A stretch of DNA of 64,000 bases, from assembly GCA_965644295.1 (NCBI GenBank), contig CBFFRP010000565.1, forward strand, positions 35,953 to 99,952, given 5' to 3'. The first letter of the stretch is position 1. Each line of letters opens with the position of its first letter. A program made the translations under genes and the position numbers. The notes beneath the pieces were generated by a model, which saw only the letters and a list, made by a program, of their open reading frames with translations, was not told where the DNA came from and did not search any database. The stretch comes from Paraphysomonas bandaiensis (taxonomy: Eukaryota > Chrysophyceae). This document shows, piece by piece, positions 45,706 to 58,500 of the stretch.

Positions 45706-47087
45706 GTTTGAAAAAACAAGACTAGTGGCAATGGAAGTGTGGTAGCACAGCATTTATGAAAAAGGTTCGATAAATTACCTTGGTCTTTGTTGTCAGCTTT
45801 ACAGAATGCAGTGTTAATATATAGCACAATAAATCCCATGCCCTGATGTATGTAACATCTAGCAACGCGACGCCACACAACTCGGAGAGAAAGTTGCCAC
45901 AGATTTGCGAGCATTCAAACCCTTCAATGTTCAATCCGAAGCATAACTGAATGACTGGCTTGGGAATCGTTGCGAAGAAGTGATTAAATAGCGCTATATA
46001 CCGGGTAAATACGCACAAAGGTAAGTAAAAAGCTTTATTTTTCGCAAATTACCGTACTTCCTAATTATGACCCTTTGTCGACGCCTTCTATGTATTGCAC
46101 AATTAAGAAGAAGCGCAAGCTTGTGCGTTGCCGCGACCAGCCTAACAACTCGCGCGACGCAAAGCAAAACTGGACTCTCATCTAGTTACAACTGCATGCA
46201 CCGACAAGTGCCTAACTATATAACACGACTTTTAGTTAGCTGCATGGGCATACGACGAGTTGCGTGTTTAAGCCGGATCATACGCTCCTGCCCAAAATCT
46301 ACTTGTGCCCTACTAACACAAACAATTTGCAGTCGGTGTCTTCGGCATATGCCTCCTGTATATGCGGCAGATCTTTCGGGCCCTCTTCAAGGTGGTGTTC
46401 ACAGCAGCAGGTAGTCTGGAGGGGAGAGTAGAGTAGCTTTAGCGCCGGGTCCTCCCACGATCACGTGCAATTTTGCACTCTGACACATGAAATCTGTTAC
46501 AAATTCAAGCTGACTCCAGTGTCTTTCCTCCATTATGTGCACTCGTCCAGCCCATGCATCCACCTTGCACTCCTCTCCCAAGTGACTTACGCTAGTAGGA
46601 AACCGTGCACCTTCTCCGCTCGGATAGAAACCTACTAAGTAAGAAATAACATAAAGAGAAGAGAAGAAGGGCGCTTTACAGTGTAATTGCAATGTATTGT
46701 TGTACAATTCCTGAATCATTCATCCCATGCGCCTAGAAACTCTGTACACTAGAAACTACCAGCTTTTTTTATAGAACTGTTCAAAATATTCAGAAATAAA
46801 TATATTCCAAACATATATTTCAAATACTTTGTGTAACACAAATACCCACCTTCAGATAGGTGATAGTACATAAATCGGAATTCTATGTTTTTCAACTCCT
46901 ATTTTAAGTGGATTAAACTAAGAATTGTTGTTATTTTAACTGGGGATTTCACCTAGCTATTCTTATATTCTCCATATATTGTAGAAATATATCCTCTACG
47001 GGTTAGGGCTAGGTATTTCTAATTGTGCTATACAAGGGTTGTAGCACGTATGTTCGGTTCCATTGCACTGGAGGATTCCTATGGGCC
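45706..47087. other. Intergenic with possible gene relics
   Basis: On the minus strand around 46640-46400 and 46400-46220, protein-like segments occur in different frames (ERHWSQLEFVTDFMCQSAK, KLHVIVGGPGAKATLL, HLEEGPKDLPHIQEAYAED, CKLFVLVGHK). The last resembles the NKxD region of Rab-like GTPases and the second a weak P-loop, but they are too close together and interrupted, so a broken gene is more likely than a functional one. Confidence 0.25.
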
Positions 47088-47250
47088 CTCAACAAAGCCG
47101 GACTTGTACCATTTTGTGATTGTGGTGACACACGCAGCTTTCGTAGCGTTAAATAGTATTAGAGTAAAGCACCAGTTAGATAAATTGCATGCTGCTGTAA
47201 ATTACTTCTGACTCTTAAACATCTATTGCTAATAAATTATTCACTTCCTG
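47088..47250. mobile_element. Fragment of the 2-kb TIR element family
   Basis: Contains caacaaagccggactt, acgcagctttcgtagcgtta, and a degraded right end (tctattgctaataaattatt), matching three blocks of the 26.0-28.0 kb element. Confidence 0.6.
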
Positions 47251-47975
47251 GCCCAGAAATTAGATTATAACAAAACTTTGGCACAGGTACATTGGTAATT
47301 TTTATGTTATCCTGTCCTTAGTAGGCTTCCATCTAAGGTGAGAAATAGCACGGTTTCCCACTAGCGTAAGTTGCTCTGCAGAAGAGTGCAAGGTAGATGC
47401 GTGTGAGAAACGAGTGTATACAGTGGAGGGACGACTTCGGAGTCAGCTTAAATTTGTAGCAGATTTAGGTAAAAGTCTGTTTACTCTACTTTCCGCTCGC
47501 TTACCTTCTACAGTGAACATCACCTTGGGCCCTAGAAATTAGCCGCATATACAGATTACACGTACCTCAAGTTTTTTGTTGATTGGACAAGTTGCTTATT
47601 ATCGGGAATACTCATCGTATGCCAATGTTGCTAACTAAATCGTGGTGTATACTTTTACACTTGTCTGTACATGGCATAGTATCATATTGTTACGATTATT
47701 GTCCCGCGAGTAGTTTAGTTGTCAACGCACAAGCTTGTATTTCTTAATAAAAAGACGGTATTATACAAAACTGGTACAAATTTATATTGCTATAAAGTTT
47801 CTGTGTCACCACTTGTACTATATATATGATTTGCTATGCGGATTATGAAAAAGACGCAAATCTTTCTCGTCATAAACTTTGGCAGCAATCGAAGAGCAAA
47901 AATTGCTGCTATATTGCAGAGTCTTTGAAGGAGTAGGGTTGCCTTCACTGGAAACACACATGTAGGATTGACGGT
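47251..47975. other. Intergenic, nothing recognised
   Basis: AT-rich sequence without a supported gene or repeat. Confidence 0.5.
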
Positions 47976-49191
47976 TTAATAAACGTTATCAGAAAACATC
48001 TGGGACTGAGGTTGTAGATTCGATGTAGAAACTGTATCAGTGATCTCTAATATCTCCAGTGGGGTAACTATCAATGAACAAAGACACCGGATAAATTGAC
48101 GCATGCTGACCACCAGAATAAGATGACTGAAGTCCAAGTGAGCGCATCCTAATCGTCGACATGGATTTGCACATATATTGAGAATCAGCATGAGTAACAA
48201 AGCAGGGGACAGCAGTGATTCTATGCATAGCGCAGGTAATGGCATTGGCACTGAAACGGTGGTACTCGTGTGGTATTAGTGAGGTTATAAGTATACGTAA
48301 TGCAGGCGGTATCTAAGGTCAGCTGTTTGGTTACCCTATCTATAGGTGGGGTAAATAGGTATATCTAATATCAATACGTTGGCACTTATACGTACCTTAC
48401 AGGCTCCATATGTACAGAATTAGACGCACCGATGTATTTTGTAGAATGTGAAGTGAACTCTTGTGTAGGAAAGCGCTAGCAAAAGATTAAATCAATAAAT
48501 TCATTAGAGATCAGTTAGTGAATCTGCATCAATCATTTCTCAAAATTCATCTTTAAAATACCACAATTACGTGAATGAGAACAGTTAATTCAGATGCTGG
48601 GTTCAACATCAGTTATACTCGAATTTCCAACAGAACGCCCATTTAAAAACAATATAAATTCCGCATACTATACGATAAACTACAGCAATACTTGGCATAT
48701 TTACACTACGAGCTACGTTTTACGACAGCCCTTGAAACGTAAGTATCACTGAGAATCCCCTGCTTGATGAAATGCGTATCCATGAATATAAGCTATATTA
48801 TCTGCTCCATAGGAGTTTGCACTTATTGGTTCGTATGTATATTCAAGCTTAAAATATCTATTATTTTTATAAGTCTTCCTTGTCAGTAAAATATCTGTAC
48901 TTTTGTAAGAGCTCATTGTCATTCGTTAAGAATTACATTTGGCAACTGTTGAAACGTTTTCTACTACACAGAGAAACAGTTATATTACTGTAAAGGAAAT
49001 CAATTTTACATCAAACAGAAGAGAAAAGAGACAATGTAATCACATAGCGGTATCACTGACCTGTTCGGTGTAAAATATTCACGCATGACTGGTGGTTGGC
49101 TTCGTTGCGGCGTTGGAGCTATCAGTTGGTTTTCACGATGCAAATAATTGCGTGTGAGGCCACCAAAATAAGCTCGCTTCTCGTTGGCCAT
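47976..49191 (-). CDS. Possible split small gene, uncharacterised
   Basis: A minus-strand ATG at 49191 opens MANEKRAYFGGLTRNYLHRE and continues through a Pro/Arg-rich stretch to a GT donor near 49060. Farther along, 48228-48040 encodes a protein-like segment (SMSTIRMRSLGLQSSYSGGQ) in one frame and 48251-47976 another in a second frame. I could not connect these with confidence; about 800 bp of AT-rich DNA lies between. No family recognised. Confidence 0.28.
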
Positions 49192-49598
49192 GATTCCACT
49201 GTGCGGATAATACAGGTGCGGTGTGTGCAATACAGGCACTAATTATGTATAGGATTATCCTTTAATGACTTTTGCTAAACAATACCACAGAAAATACGTG
49301 TTGTATAGCATTAAGCATGCATTGCAAATCCACCTATGAGATAAATACACGACAAAACTGGGCAACGAGGTGTTATCCTGACACGCCAAAATTTAGGCGT
49401 GCACAGACCACAACTAAATTTCCGCTACACTTGAACGTAAGTTGATGGAGTATATTCCTTGGACAAATACAGAAACAAAATGGAACAATGCTATACCAAA
49501 CAAAATAATCGTCTGATATATTAGTATACCAAAAGCACAGATCAACATTAACTATAATACAATATGCAATTCCACATACAAGAACAAAATATATACAT

Positions 49599-52500
49599 TC
49601 ACAGCATTGCAGTTTTTTGCTCAATGACTACAACTCTATTAATCAAATCTTGCACAAGCTTCTTCAATAACGCATTCTCCTCAGTTAATTTGGATATCAA
49701 AACCTCCATCTCCTCAAAAGAAACAGAATTCATAGACAACAATCGCCTAGATATTTGCTGATGATCACCAGTATAATATACATCTCCAATAACTGTCAAA
49801 CCACCAGTAATATGCAAACCACTTCCACTAATGGAAACACCACCAGAAACCTTCAAACCACCCGTCATTACAGTAGAACCACCAGTTACAGTGAAACCAT
49901 CAGTGAAAACACTAGAACCGCCAGTTACTGTCAATCCAGAATCTAATACGGATGAACCACCAGTAACCTTCAAACCACCCGTCATTACAGTAGAACCACC
50001 AGTAACTGTGAAACCATCAGTGAACACACTAGAACCACCAGTTACTGTCAATCCAGAATCTAATACGGATGAACCACCAGTAACCTTCAAACCACCCGTC
50101 ATTACAGTAGAACCACCAGTTACAGTGAAACCATCAGTGAAAACACTAGAACCGCCAGTTACTGTCAATCCAGCATCTAATACGGATGAACCACCAGTAA
50201 CCTTCAAACCACCCGTCATTACAGTAGAACCGCCAGTTACTGTCAATCCAGCATCTAATACGGATGAACCACCAGTAACCTTCAAACCACCGGTCATTAC
50301 AGTAGAGCCACCAGTAACTGTGAAACCATCAGTGAAAACACTAGAACCGCCAGTTACTGTCAATCCAGAATCTAATACGGATGAACCACCAGTAACCTTC
50401 AAACCACCGGTCATTACAGTAGAACCACCAGTTACAGTGAAACCATCAGTGAAAACACTAGAACCGCCAGTTACTGTCAATCCAGCATCTAATACGGATG
50501 AACCACCAGTAACCTTCAAACCACCGGTCATTACAGTAGAACCACCAGTAACTGTGAAACCATCAGTGAAAACACTAGAACCACCAGTTACTGTCAATCC
50601 AGAATCTAATACGGATGAACCACCAGTAACCTTCAAACCACCGGTCATTACAGTAGAACCACCAGTTACAGTGAAACCATCAGTGAAAACACTAGAACCA
50701 CCAGTTACTGTCAATCCAGCATCTAATACGGATGAACCACCAGTAACCTTCAAACCACCCGTCATTACAGTAGAACCGCCAGTTACTGTCAATCCAGAAT
50801 CTAATACGGATGAACCACCAGTAACCTTCAAACCACCGGTCATTACAGTAGAACCACCAGTTACAGTGAAACCATCAGTGAAAACACTAGAACCACCAGT
50901 TACTGTCAATCCAGAATCTAATACGGATGAACCACCAGTAACCTTCAAACCACCGGTCATTACAGTAGAACCACCAGTTACAGTGAAACCATCAGTGAAA
51001 ACACTAGAACCGCCAGTTACTGTCAATCCAGCATCTAATACGGATGAACCACCAGTAACCTTCAAACCACCCGTCATTACAGTAGAACCGCCAGTTACTG
51101 TCAATCCAGCATCTAATACGGATGAACCACCAGTAACCTTCAAACCACCGGTCATAACAGTAGAACCACCAGTTACAGTGAAACCATCAGTGAAAACACT
51201 AGAACCGCCAGTTACTGTCAATCCAGAATCTAATACGGATGAACCACCAGTAACCTTCAAACCACCGGTCATTACAGTAGAACCACCAGTTACAGTGAAA
51301 CCATCAGTGAAAACACTAGAACCGCCAGTTACTGTCAATCCAGAATCTAATACGGATGAACCACCAGTAACCTTCAAACCACCGGTCATAACAGTAGAAC
51401 CACCAGTTACAGTGAAACCATCAGTGAAAACACTAGAACCGCCAGCTACTGTCAACCCAGAATCTAATACGGATGAACCACCAGTAACCTTCAAACCACC
51501 GGTCATTACAGTAGAACCACCAGTTACAGTGAAACCATCAGTGAAAACACTAGAACCGCCAGTTACTGTCAATCCAGCATCTAATACGGATGAACCACCA
51601 GTAACCTTCAAACCACCCGTCATTACAGTAGAACCACCAGTTACTGTCAATCCAGCATCTAATACGGATGAACCACCAGTAACCTTCAAACCACCGGTCA
51701 TAACAGTAGAACCACCAGTTACAGTGAAACCATCAGTGAAAACACTAGAACCGCCAGTTACTGTCAATCCAGAATCTAATACGGATGAACCACCAGTAAC
51801 CTTCAAACCACCCGTCATTACAGTAGAACCGCCAGTTACTGTCAATCCAGCATCTAATACGGATGAACCACCAGTAACCTTCAAACCACCGGTCATAACA
51901 GTAGAACCACCAGTTACAGTGAAACCATCAGTGAAAACACTAGAACCACCAGTTACTGTCAATCCAGAATCTAATACGGATGAACCACCAGTAACCTTCA
52001 AACCACCCGTCATTACAGTAGAGCCACCAGTTACAGTGAAACCATCAGTGAAAACACTAGAACCACCAGTAACAGTAAAACCAGCATCTAATACGGATGA
52101 ACCACCAGTAACCTTCAAACCACCCGTCATTACAGTAGAACCACCAGTAACTGTGAAACCATCAGTGAAAACACTAGAACCGCCAGTTACTGTCAATCCA
52201 GAATCTAATACGGATGAACCACCAGTAACCTTCAAACCACCGGTCATTACAGTAGAACCACCAGTTACAGTGAAACCATCAGTGAAAACACTAGAACCGC
52301 CAGTTACTGTCAATCCAGCATCTAATACGGATGAACCACCAGTAACCTTCAAACCACCCGTCATTACAGTAGAGCCACCAGTTACTGTCAATCCAGCATC
52401 TAATACGGATGAACCACCAGTAACCTTCAAACCACCGGTCATCACAGTAGAACCACCAGTTACAGTGAAACCATCAGTGAAAACACTAGAACCACCAGTT

Positions 52501-55500
52501 ACTGTCAATCCAGAATCTAATACGGATGAACCACCAGTAACCTTCAAACCACCCGTCATTACAGTAGAGCCACCAGTTACAGTGAAACCATCAGTGAAAA
52601 CACTAGAACCACCAGTAACAGTAAAACCAGCATCTAATACGGATGAACCACCAGTAACCTTCAAACCACCGGTCATTACAGTAGAACCGCCAGTTACTGT
52701 CAATCCAGCATCTAATACGGATGAACCACCAGTAACCTTCAAACCACCCGTCATTACAGTAGAGCCACCAGTTACTGTCAATCCAGCATCTAATACGGAT
52801 GAACCACCAGTAACCTTCAAACCACCGGTCATAACAGTAGAACCACCAGTTACAGTGAAACCATCAGTGAAAACACTAGAACCGCCAGTTACTGTCAATC
52901 CAGCATCTAATACGGATGAACCACCAGTAACCTTCAAACCACCCGTCATTACAGTAGAACCGCCAGTTACTGTCAATCCAGCATCTAATACGGATGAACC
53001 ACCAGTAACCTTCAAACCACCCGTCATTACAGTAGAACCGCCAGTTACTGTCAATCCAGCATCTAATACGGATGAACCACCAGTAACCTTCAAACCACCC
53101 GTCATTACAGTAGAGCCACCAGTTACAGTGAAACCATCAGTGAAAACACTAGAACCACCAGTAACAGTAAAACCAGCATCTAATACGGATGAACCACCAG
53201 TAACCTTCAAACCACCCGTCATTACAGTAGAACCACCAGTTACTGTCAATCCAGAATCTAATACGGATGAACCACCAGTAACCTTCAAACCACCCGTCAT
53301 TACAGTAGAACCACCAGTTACAGTGAAACCATCAGTGAAAACACTAGAACCGCCAGTTACTGTCAATCCAGCATCTAATACGGATGAACCACCAGTAACC
53401 TTCAAACCACCCGTCATTACAGTAGAGCCACCAGTTACAGTGAAACCATCAGTGAAAACACTAGAACCACCAGTTACTGTCAATCCAGCATCTAATACGG
53501 ATGAACCACCAGTAACCTTCAAACCACCCGTCATTACAGTAGAGCCACCAGTAACTGTGAAACCATCAGTGAAAACACTAGAACCGCCAGTTACTGTCAA
53601 TCCAGCATCTAATACGGATGAACCACCAGTAACCTTCAAACCACCCGTCATTACAGTAGAGCCACCAGTAACTGTGAAACCATCAGTGAAAACACTAGAA
53701 CCGCCAGTTACTGTCAATCCAGCATCTAATACGGATGAACCACCAGTAACCTTCAAACCACCCGTCATTACAGTAGAACCACCAGTTACAGTGAAACCAT
53801 CAGTGAAAACACTAGAACCACCAGTTACTGTCAATCCAGCATCTAATACGGATGAACCACCAGTAACCTTCAAACCACCCGTCATTACAGTAGAACCACC
53901 AGTTACTGTCAATCCAGCATCTAATACGGATGAACCACCAGTAACCTTCAAACCACCCGTCATTACAGTAGAACCACCAGTTACAGTGAAACCATCAGTG
54001 AAAACACTAGAACCGCCAGTTACTGTCAATCCAGCATCTAATACGGATGAACCACCAGTAACCTTCAAACCACCCGTCATTACAGTAGAACCACCAGTTA
54101 CTGTCAATCCAGCATCTAATACGGATGAACCACCAGTAACCTTCAAACCACCCGTCATTACAGTAGAGCCACCAGTAACTGTGAAACCATCAGTGAATAC
54201 ACTAGAACCGCCAGTTACTGTCAATCCAGCATCTAATACGGATGAACCACCAGTAACCTTCAAACCACCCGTCATTACAGTAGAACCACCAGTTACTGTC
54301 AATCCAGAATCTAATACGGATGAACCACCAGTAACCTTCAAACCACCCGTCATTACAGTAGAACCACCAGTAACTGTGAAACCATCAGTGAAAACACTAG
54401 AACCGCCAGTTACTGTCAATCCAGCATCTAATACGGATGAACCACCAGTAACCTTCAAACCACCGGTCATTACAGTAGAGCCACCAGTAACTGTGAAACC
54501 ATCAGTGAAAACACTAGAACCGCCAGTTACTGTCAATCCAGTATCTAATACGGATGAACCACCAGTAACCTTCAAACCACCCGTCATTACAGTAGAACCA
54601 CCAGTAACTGTGAAACCATCAGTGAAAACACTAGAACCGCCAGTTACTGTCAATCCAGCATCTAATACGGATGAACCACCAGTAACCTTCAAACCACCCG
54701 TCATTACAGTAGAACCACCAGTTACTGTCAATCCAGCATCTAATACGGATGAACCACCAGTAACCTTCAAACCACCCGTCATTACAGTAGAGCCACCAGT
54801 AACTGTGAAACCATCAGTGAATACACTAGAACCGCCAGTTACTGTCAATCCAGCATCTAATACGGATGAACCACCAGTAACCTTCAAACCACCCGTCATT
54901 ACAGTAGAACCACCAGTTACTGTCAATCCAGCATCTAATACGGATGAACCACCAGTAACCTTCAAACCACCCGTCATTACAGTAGAACCACCAGTAACTG
55001 TGAAACCATCAGTGAAAACACTAGAACCGCCAGTTACTGTCAATCCAGCATCTAATACGGATGAACCACCAGTAACCTTCAAACCACCGGTCATTACAGT
55101 AGAGCCACCAGTAACTGTGAAACCATCAGTGAAAACACTAGAACCGCCAGTTACTGTCAATCCAGTATCTAATACGGATGAACCACCAGTAACCTTCAAA
55201 CCACCCGTCATTACAGTAGAACCACCAGTTACAGTGAAACCATCAGTGAAAACACTAGAACCGCCAGTTACTGTCAATCCAGCATCTAATACGGATGAAC
55301 CACCAGTAACCTTCAAACCACCCGTCATTACAGTAGAACCACCAGTTACTGTCAATCCAGCATCTAATACGGATGAACCACCAGTAACCTTCAAACCACC
55401 CGTCATTACAGTAGAACCACCAGTAACTGTGAAACCATCAGTGAAAACACTAGAACCGCCAGTTACTGTCAATCCAGCATCTAATACGGATGAACCACCA

Positions 55501-58500
55501 GTAACCTTCACACCACCGGTCATTACAGTAGAGCCACCAGTAACTGTGAAACCATCAGTGAAAACACTAGAACCGCCAGTTACTGTCAATCCAGCATCTA
55601 ATACGGATGAACCACCAGTAACCTTCAAACCACCCGTCATTACAGTAGAGCCACCAGTAACTGTGAAACCATCATTGAAAACACTAGAACCGCCAGTTAC
55701 TGTCAATCCAGCATCTAATACGGATGAACCACCAGTAACCTTCAAACCACCCGTCATTACAGTAGAACCACCAGTTACTGTCAATCCAGCATCTAATACG
55801 GATGAACCACCAGTAACCTTCAAACCACCCGTCATTACAGTAGAGCCACCAGTAACTGTGAAACCATCAGTGAATACACTAGAACCGCCAGTTACTGTCA
55901 ATCCAGCATCTAATACGGATGAACCACCAGTAACCTTCAAACCACCCGTCATTACAGTAGAACCACCAGTTACTGTCAATCCAGCATCTAATACGGATGA
56001 ACCACCAGTAACCTTCAAACCACCCGTCATTACAGTAGAACCACCAGTAACTGTGAAACCATCAGTGAAACAACTAGAACCGCCAGTTACTGTCAATCCA
56101 GCATCTAATACGGATGAACCACCAGTAACCTTCAAACCACCGGTCATTACAGTAGAGCCACCAGTAACTGTGAAACCATCAGTGAAAACACTAGAACCGC
56201 CAGTTACTGTCAATCCAGTATCTAATACGGATGAACCACCAGTAACCTTCAAACCACCCGTCATTACAGTAGAACCACCAGTTACAGTGAAACCATCAGT
56301 GAAAACACTAGAACCGCCAGTTACTGTCAATCCAGCATCTAATACGGATGAACCACCAGTAACCTTCAAACCACCCGTCATTACAGTAGAACCACCAGTT
56401 ACTGTCAATCCAGCATCTAATACGGATGAACCACCAGTAACCTTCAAACCACCGGTCATTACAGTAGAACCACCAGTAACTGTGAAACCATCAGTGAAAA
56501 CACTAGAACCGCCAGTTACTGTCAATCCAGCATCTAATACGGATGAACCACCAGTAACCTTCAAACCACCGGTCATTACAGTAGAGCCACCAGTTACAGT
56601 GAAACCATCAGTGAAAACACTAGAACCGCCAGTTACTGTCAATCCAGTATCTAATACGGATGAACCACCAATAACCTTCAAACCACCCGTCATTACAGTA
56701 GAACCACCAGTAACTGTGAAACCATCAGTGAAAACACTAGAACCGCCAGTTACTGTCAATCCAGCATCTAATACGGATGAACCACCAGTAACCTTCAAAC
56801 CACCCGTCATTACAGTAGAACCACCAGTTACTGTCAATCCAGCATCTAATACGGATGAACCACCAGTAACCTTCAAACCACCCGTCATTACAGTAGAGCC
56901 ACCAGTAACTGTGAAACCATCAGTGACAACACTAGAACCGCCAGTTACTGTCAATCCAGCATCTAATACGGATGAACCACCAGTAACCTTCAAACCACCC
57001 GTCATTACAGTAGAACCACCAGTTACTGTCAATCCAGCATCTAATACGGATGAACCACCAGTAACCTTCAAACCACCGGTCATTACAGTAGAACCACCAG
57101 TAACTGTGAAACCATCAGTGAAAACACTAGAACCGCCAGTTACTGTCAATCCAGCATCTAATACGGATGAACCACCAGTAACCTTCAAACCACCGGTCAT
57201 TACAGTAGAGCCACCAGTTACAGTGAAACCATCAGTGAAAACACTAGAACCGCCAGTTACTGTCAATCCAGTATCTAATACGGATGAACCACCAGTAACC
57301 TTCAAACCACCCGTCATTACAGTAGAACCACCAGTAACTGTGAAACCATCAGTGAAAACACTAGAACCGCCAGTTACTGTCAATCCAGCATCTAATACGG
57401 ATGAACCACCAGTAACCTTCAAACCACCCGTCATTACAGTAGAACCACCAGTTACAGTGAAACCATCAGTGAAAACACTAGTACCGCCAGTTACTGTCAA
57501 TCCAGAATCTAATACGGATGAACCACCAGTAACCTTCAAACCACCGGTCATTACAGTAGAGCCACCAGTTACAGTGAAACCATCGGTGAAAACACTAGAA
57601 CCGCCAGTTACTGTCAATCCAGAATCTAATACGGATGAACCACCAGTAACCTTCAAACCACCCGTCATTACAGTAGAACCACCAGTTACAGTGAAACCAT
57701 CAGTGAAAACACTAGAACCGCCAGTTACTGTCAATCCAGCATCTAATACGGATGAACCACCAGTAACCTTCAAACCACCCATCATTACAGTAGAACCACC
57801 AGTTACTGTCAATCCAGCATCTAATACGGATGAACCACCAGTAACCTTCAAACCACCGGTCATTACAGTAGAACCACCAGTTACAGTGAAACCATCAGTG
57901 AAAACACTAGAACCGCCAGTTACTGTCAATCCAGCATCTAATACGGATGAACCACCAGTAACCTTCAAACCACCCGTCATTACAGTAGAGCCACCAGTTA
58001 CTGTCAATCCAGCATCTAACACAGATGAACCACCAGTAACCTTCAAACCACCCGTCATTACAGTAGAACCACCAGTTACAGTGAAACCATCAGTGAAAAC
58101 ACTAGAACCGCCAGTTACTGTCAATCCAGCATCTAATACGGATGAACCACCAGTAACCTTCAAACCACCGGTCATTACAGTAGAACCACCAGTTACAGTG
58201 AAACCATCAGTGAAAACACTAGAACCGCCAGTTACTGTCAATCCAGCATCTAATACGGATGAACCACCAGTAACCTTCAAACCACCCGTCATTACAGTAG
58301 AGCCACCAGTTACTGTCAATCCAGCATCTAATACGGATGAACCACCAGTAACCTTCAAACCACCGGTCATTACAGTAGAACCACCAGTTACAGTGAAACC
58401 ATCAGTGAAAACACTAGAACCGCCAGTTACTGTCAATCCAGCATCTAATACGGATGAACCACCAGTAACCTTCAAACCACCCGTCATTACAGTAGAGCCA

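Noticed and set aside
46067-46414. 115-codon plus-strand ORF rich in Cys and Arg
   Set aside because: Composition looks like a reverse-strand shadow of the protein-like minus-strand segments; no motif.
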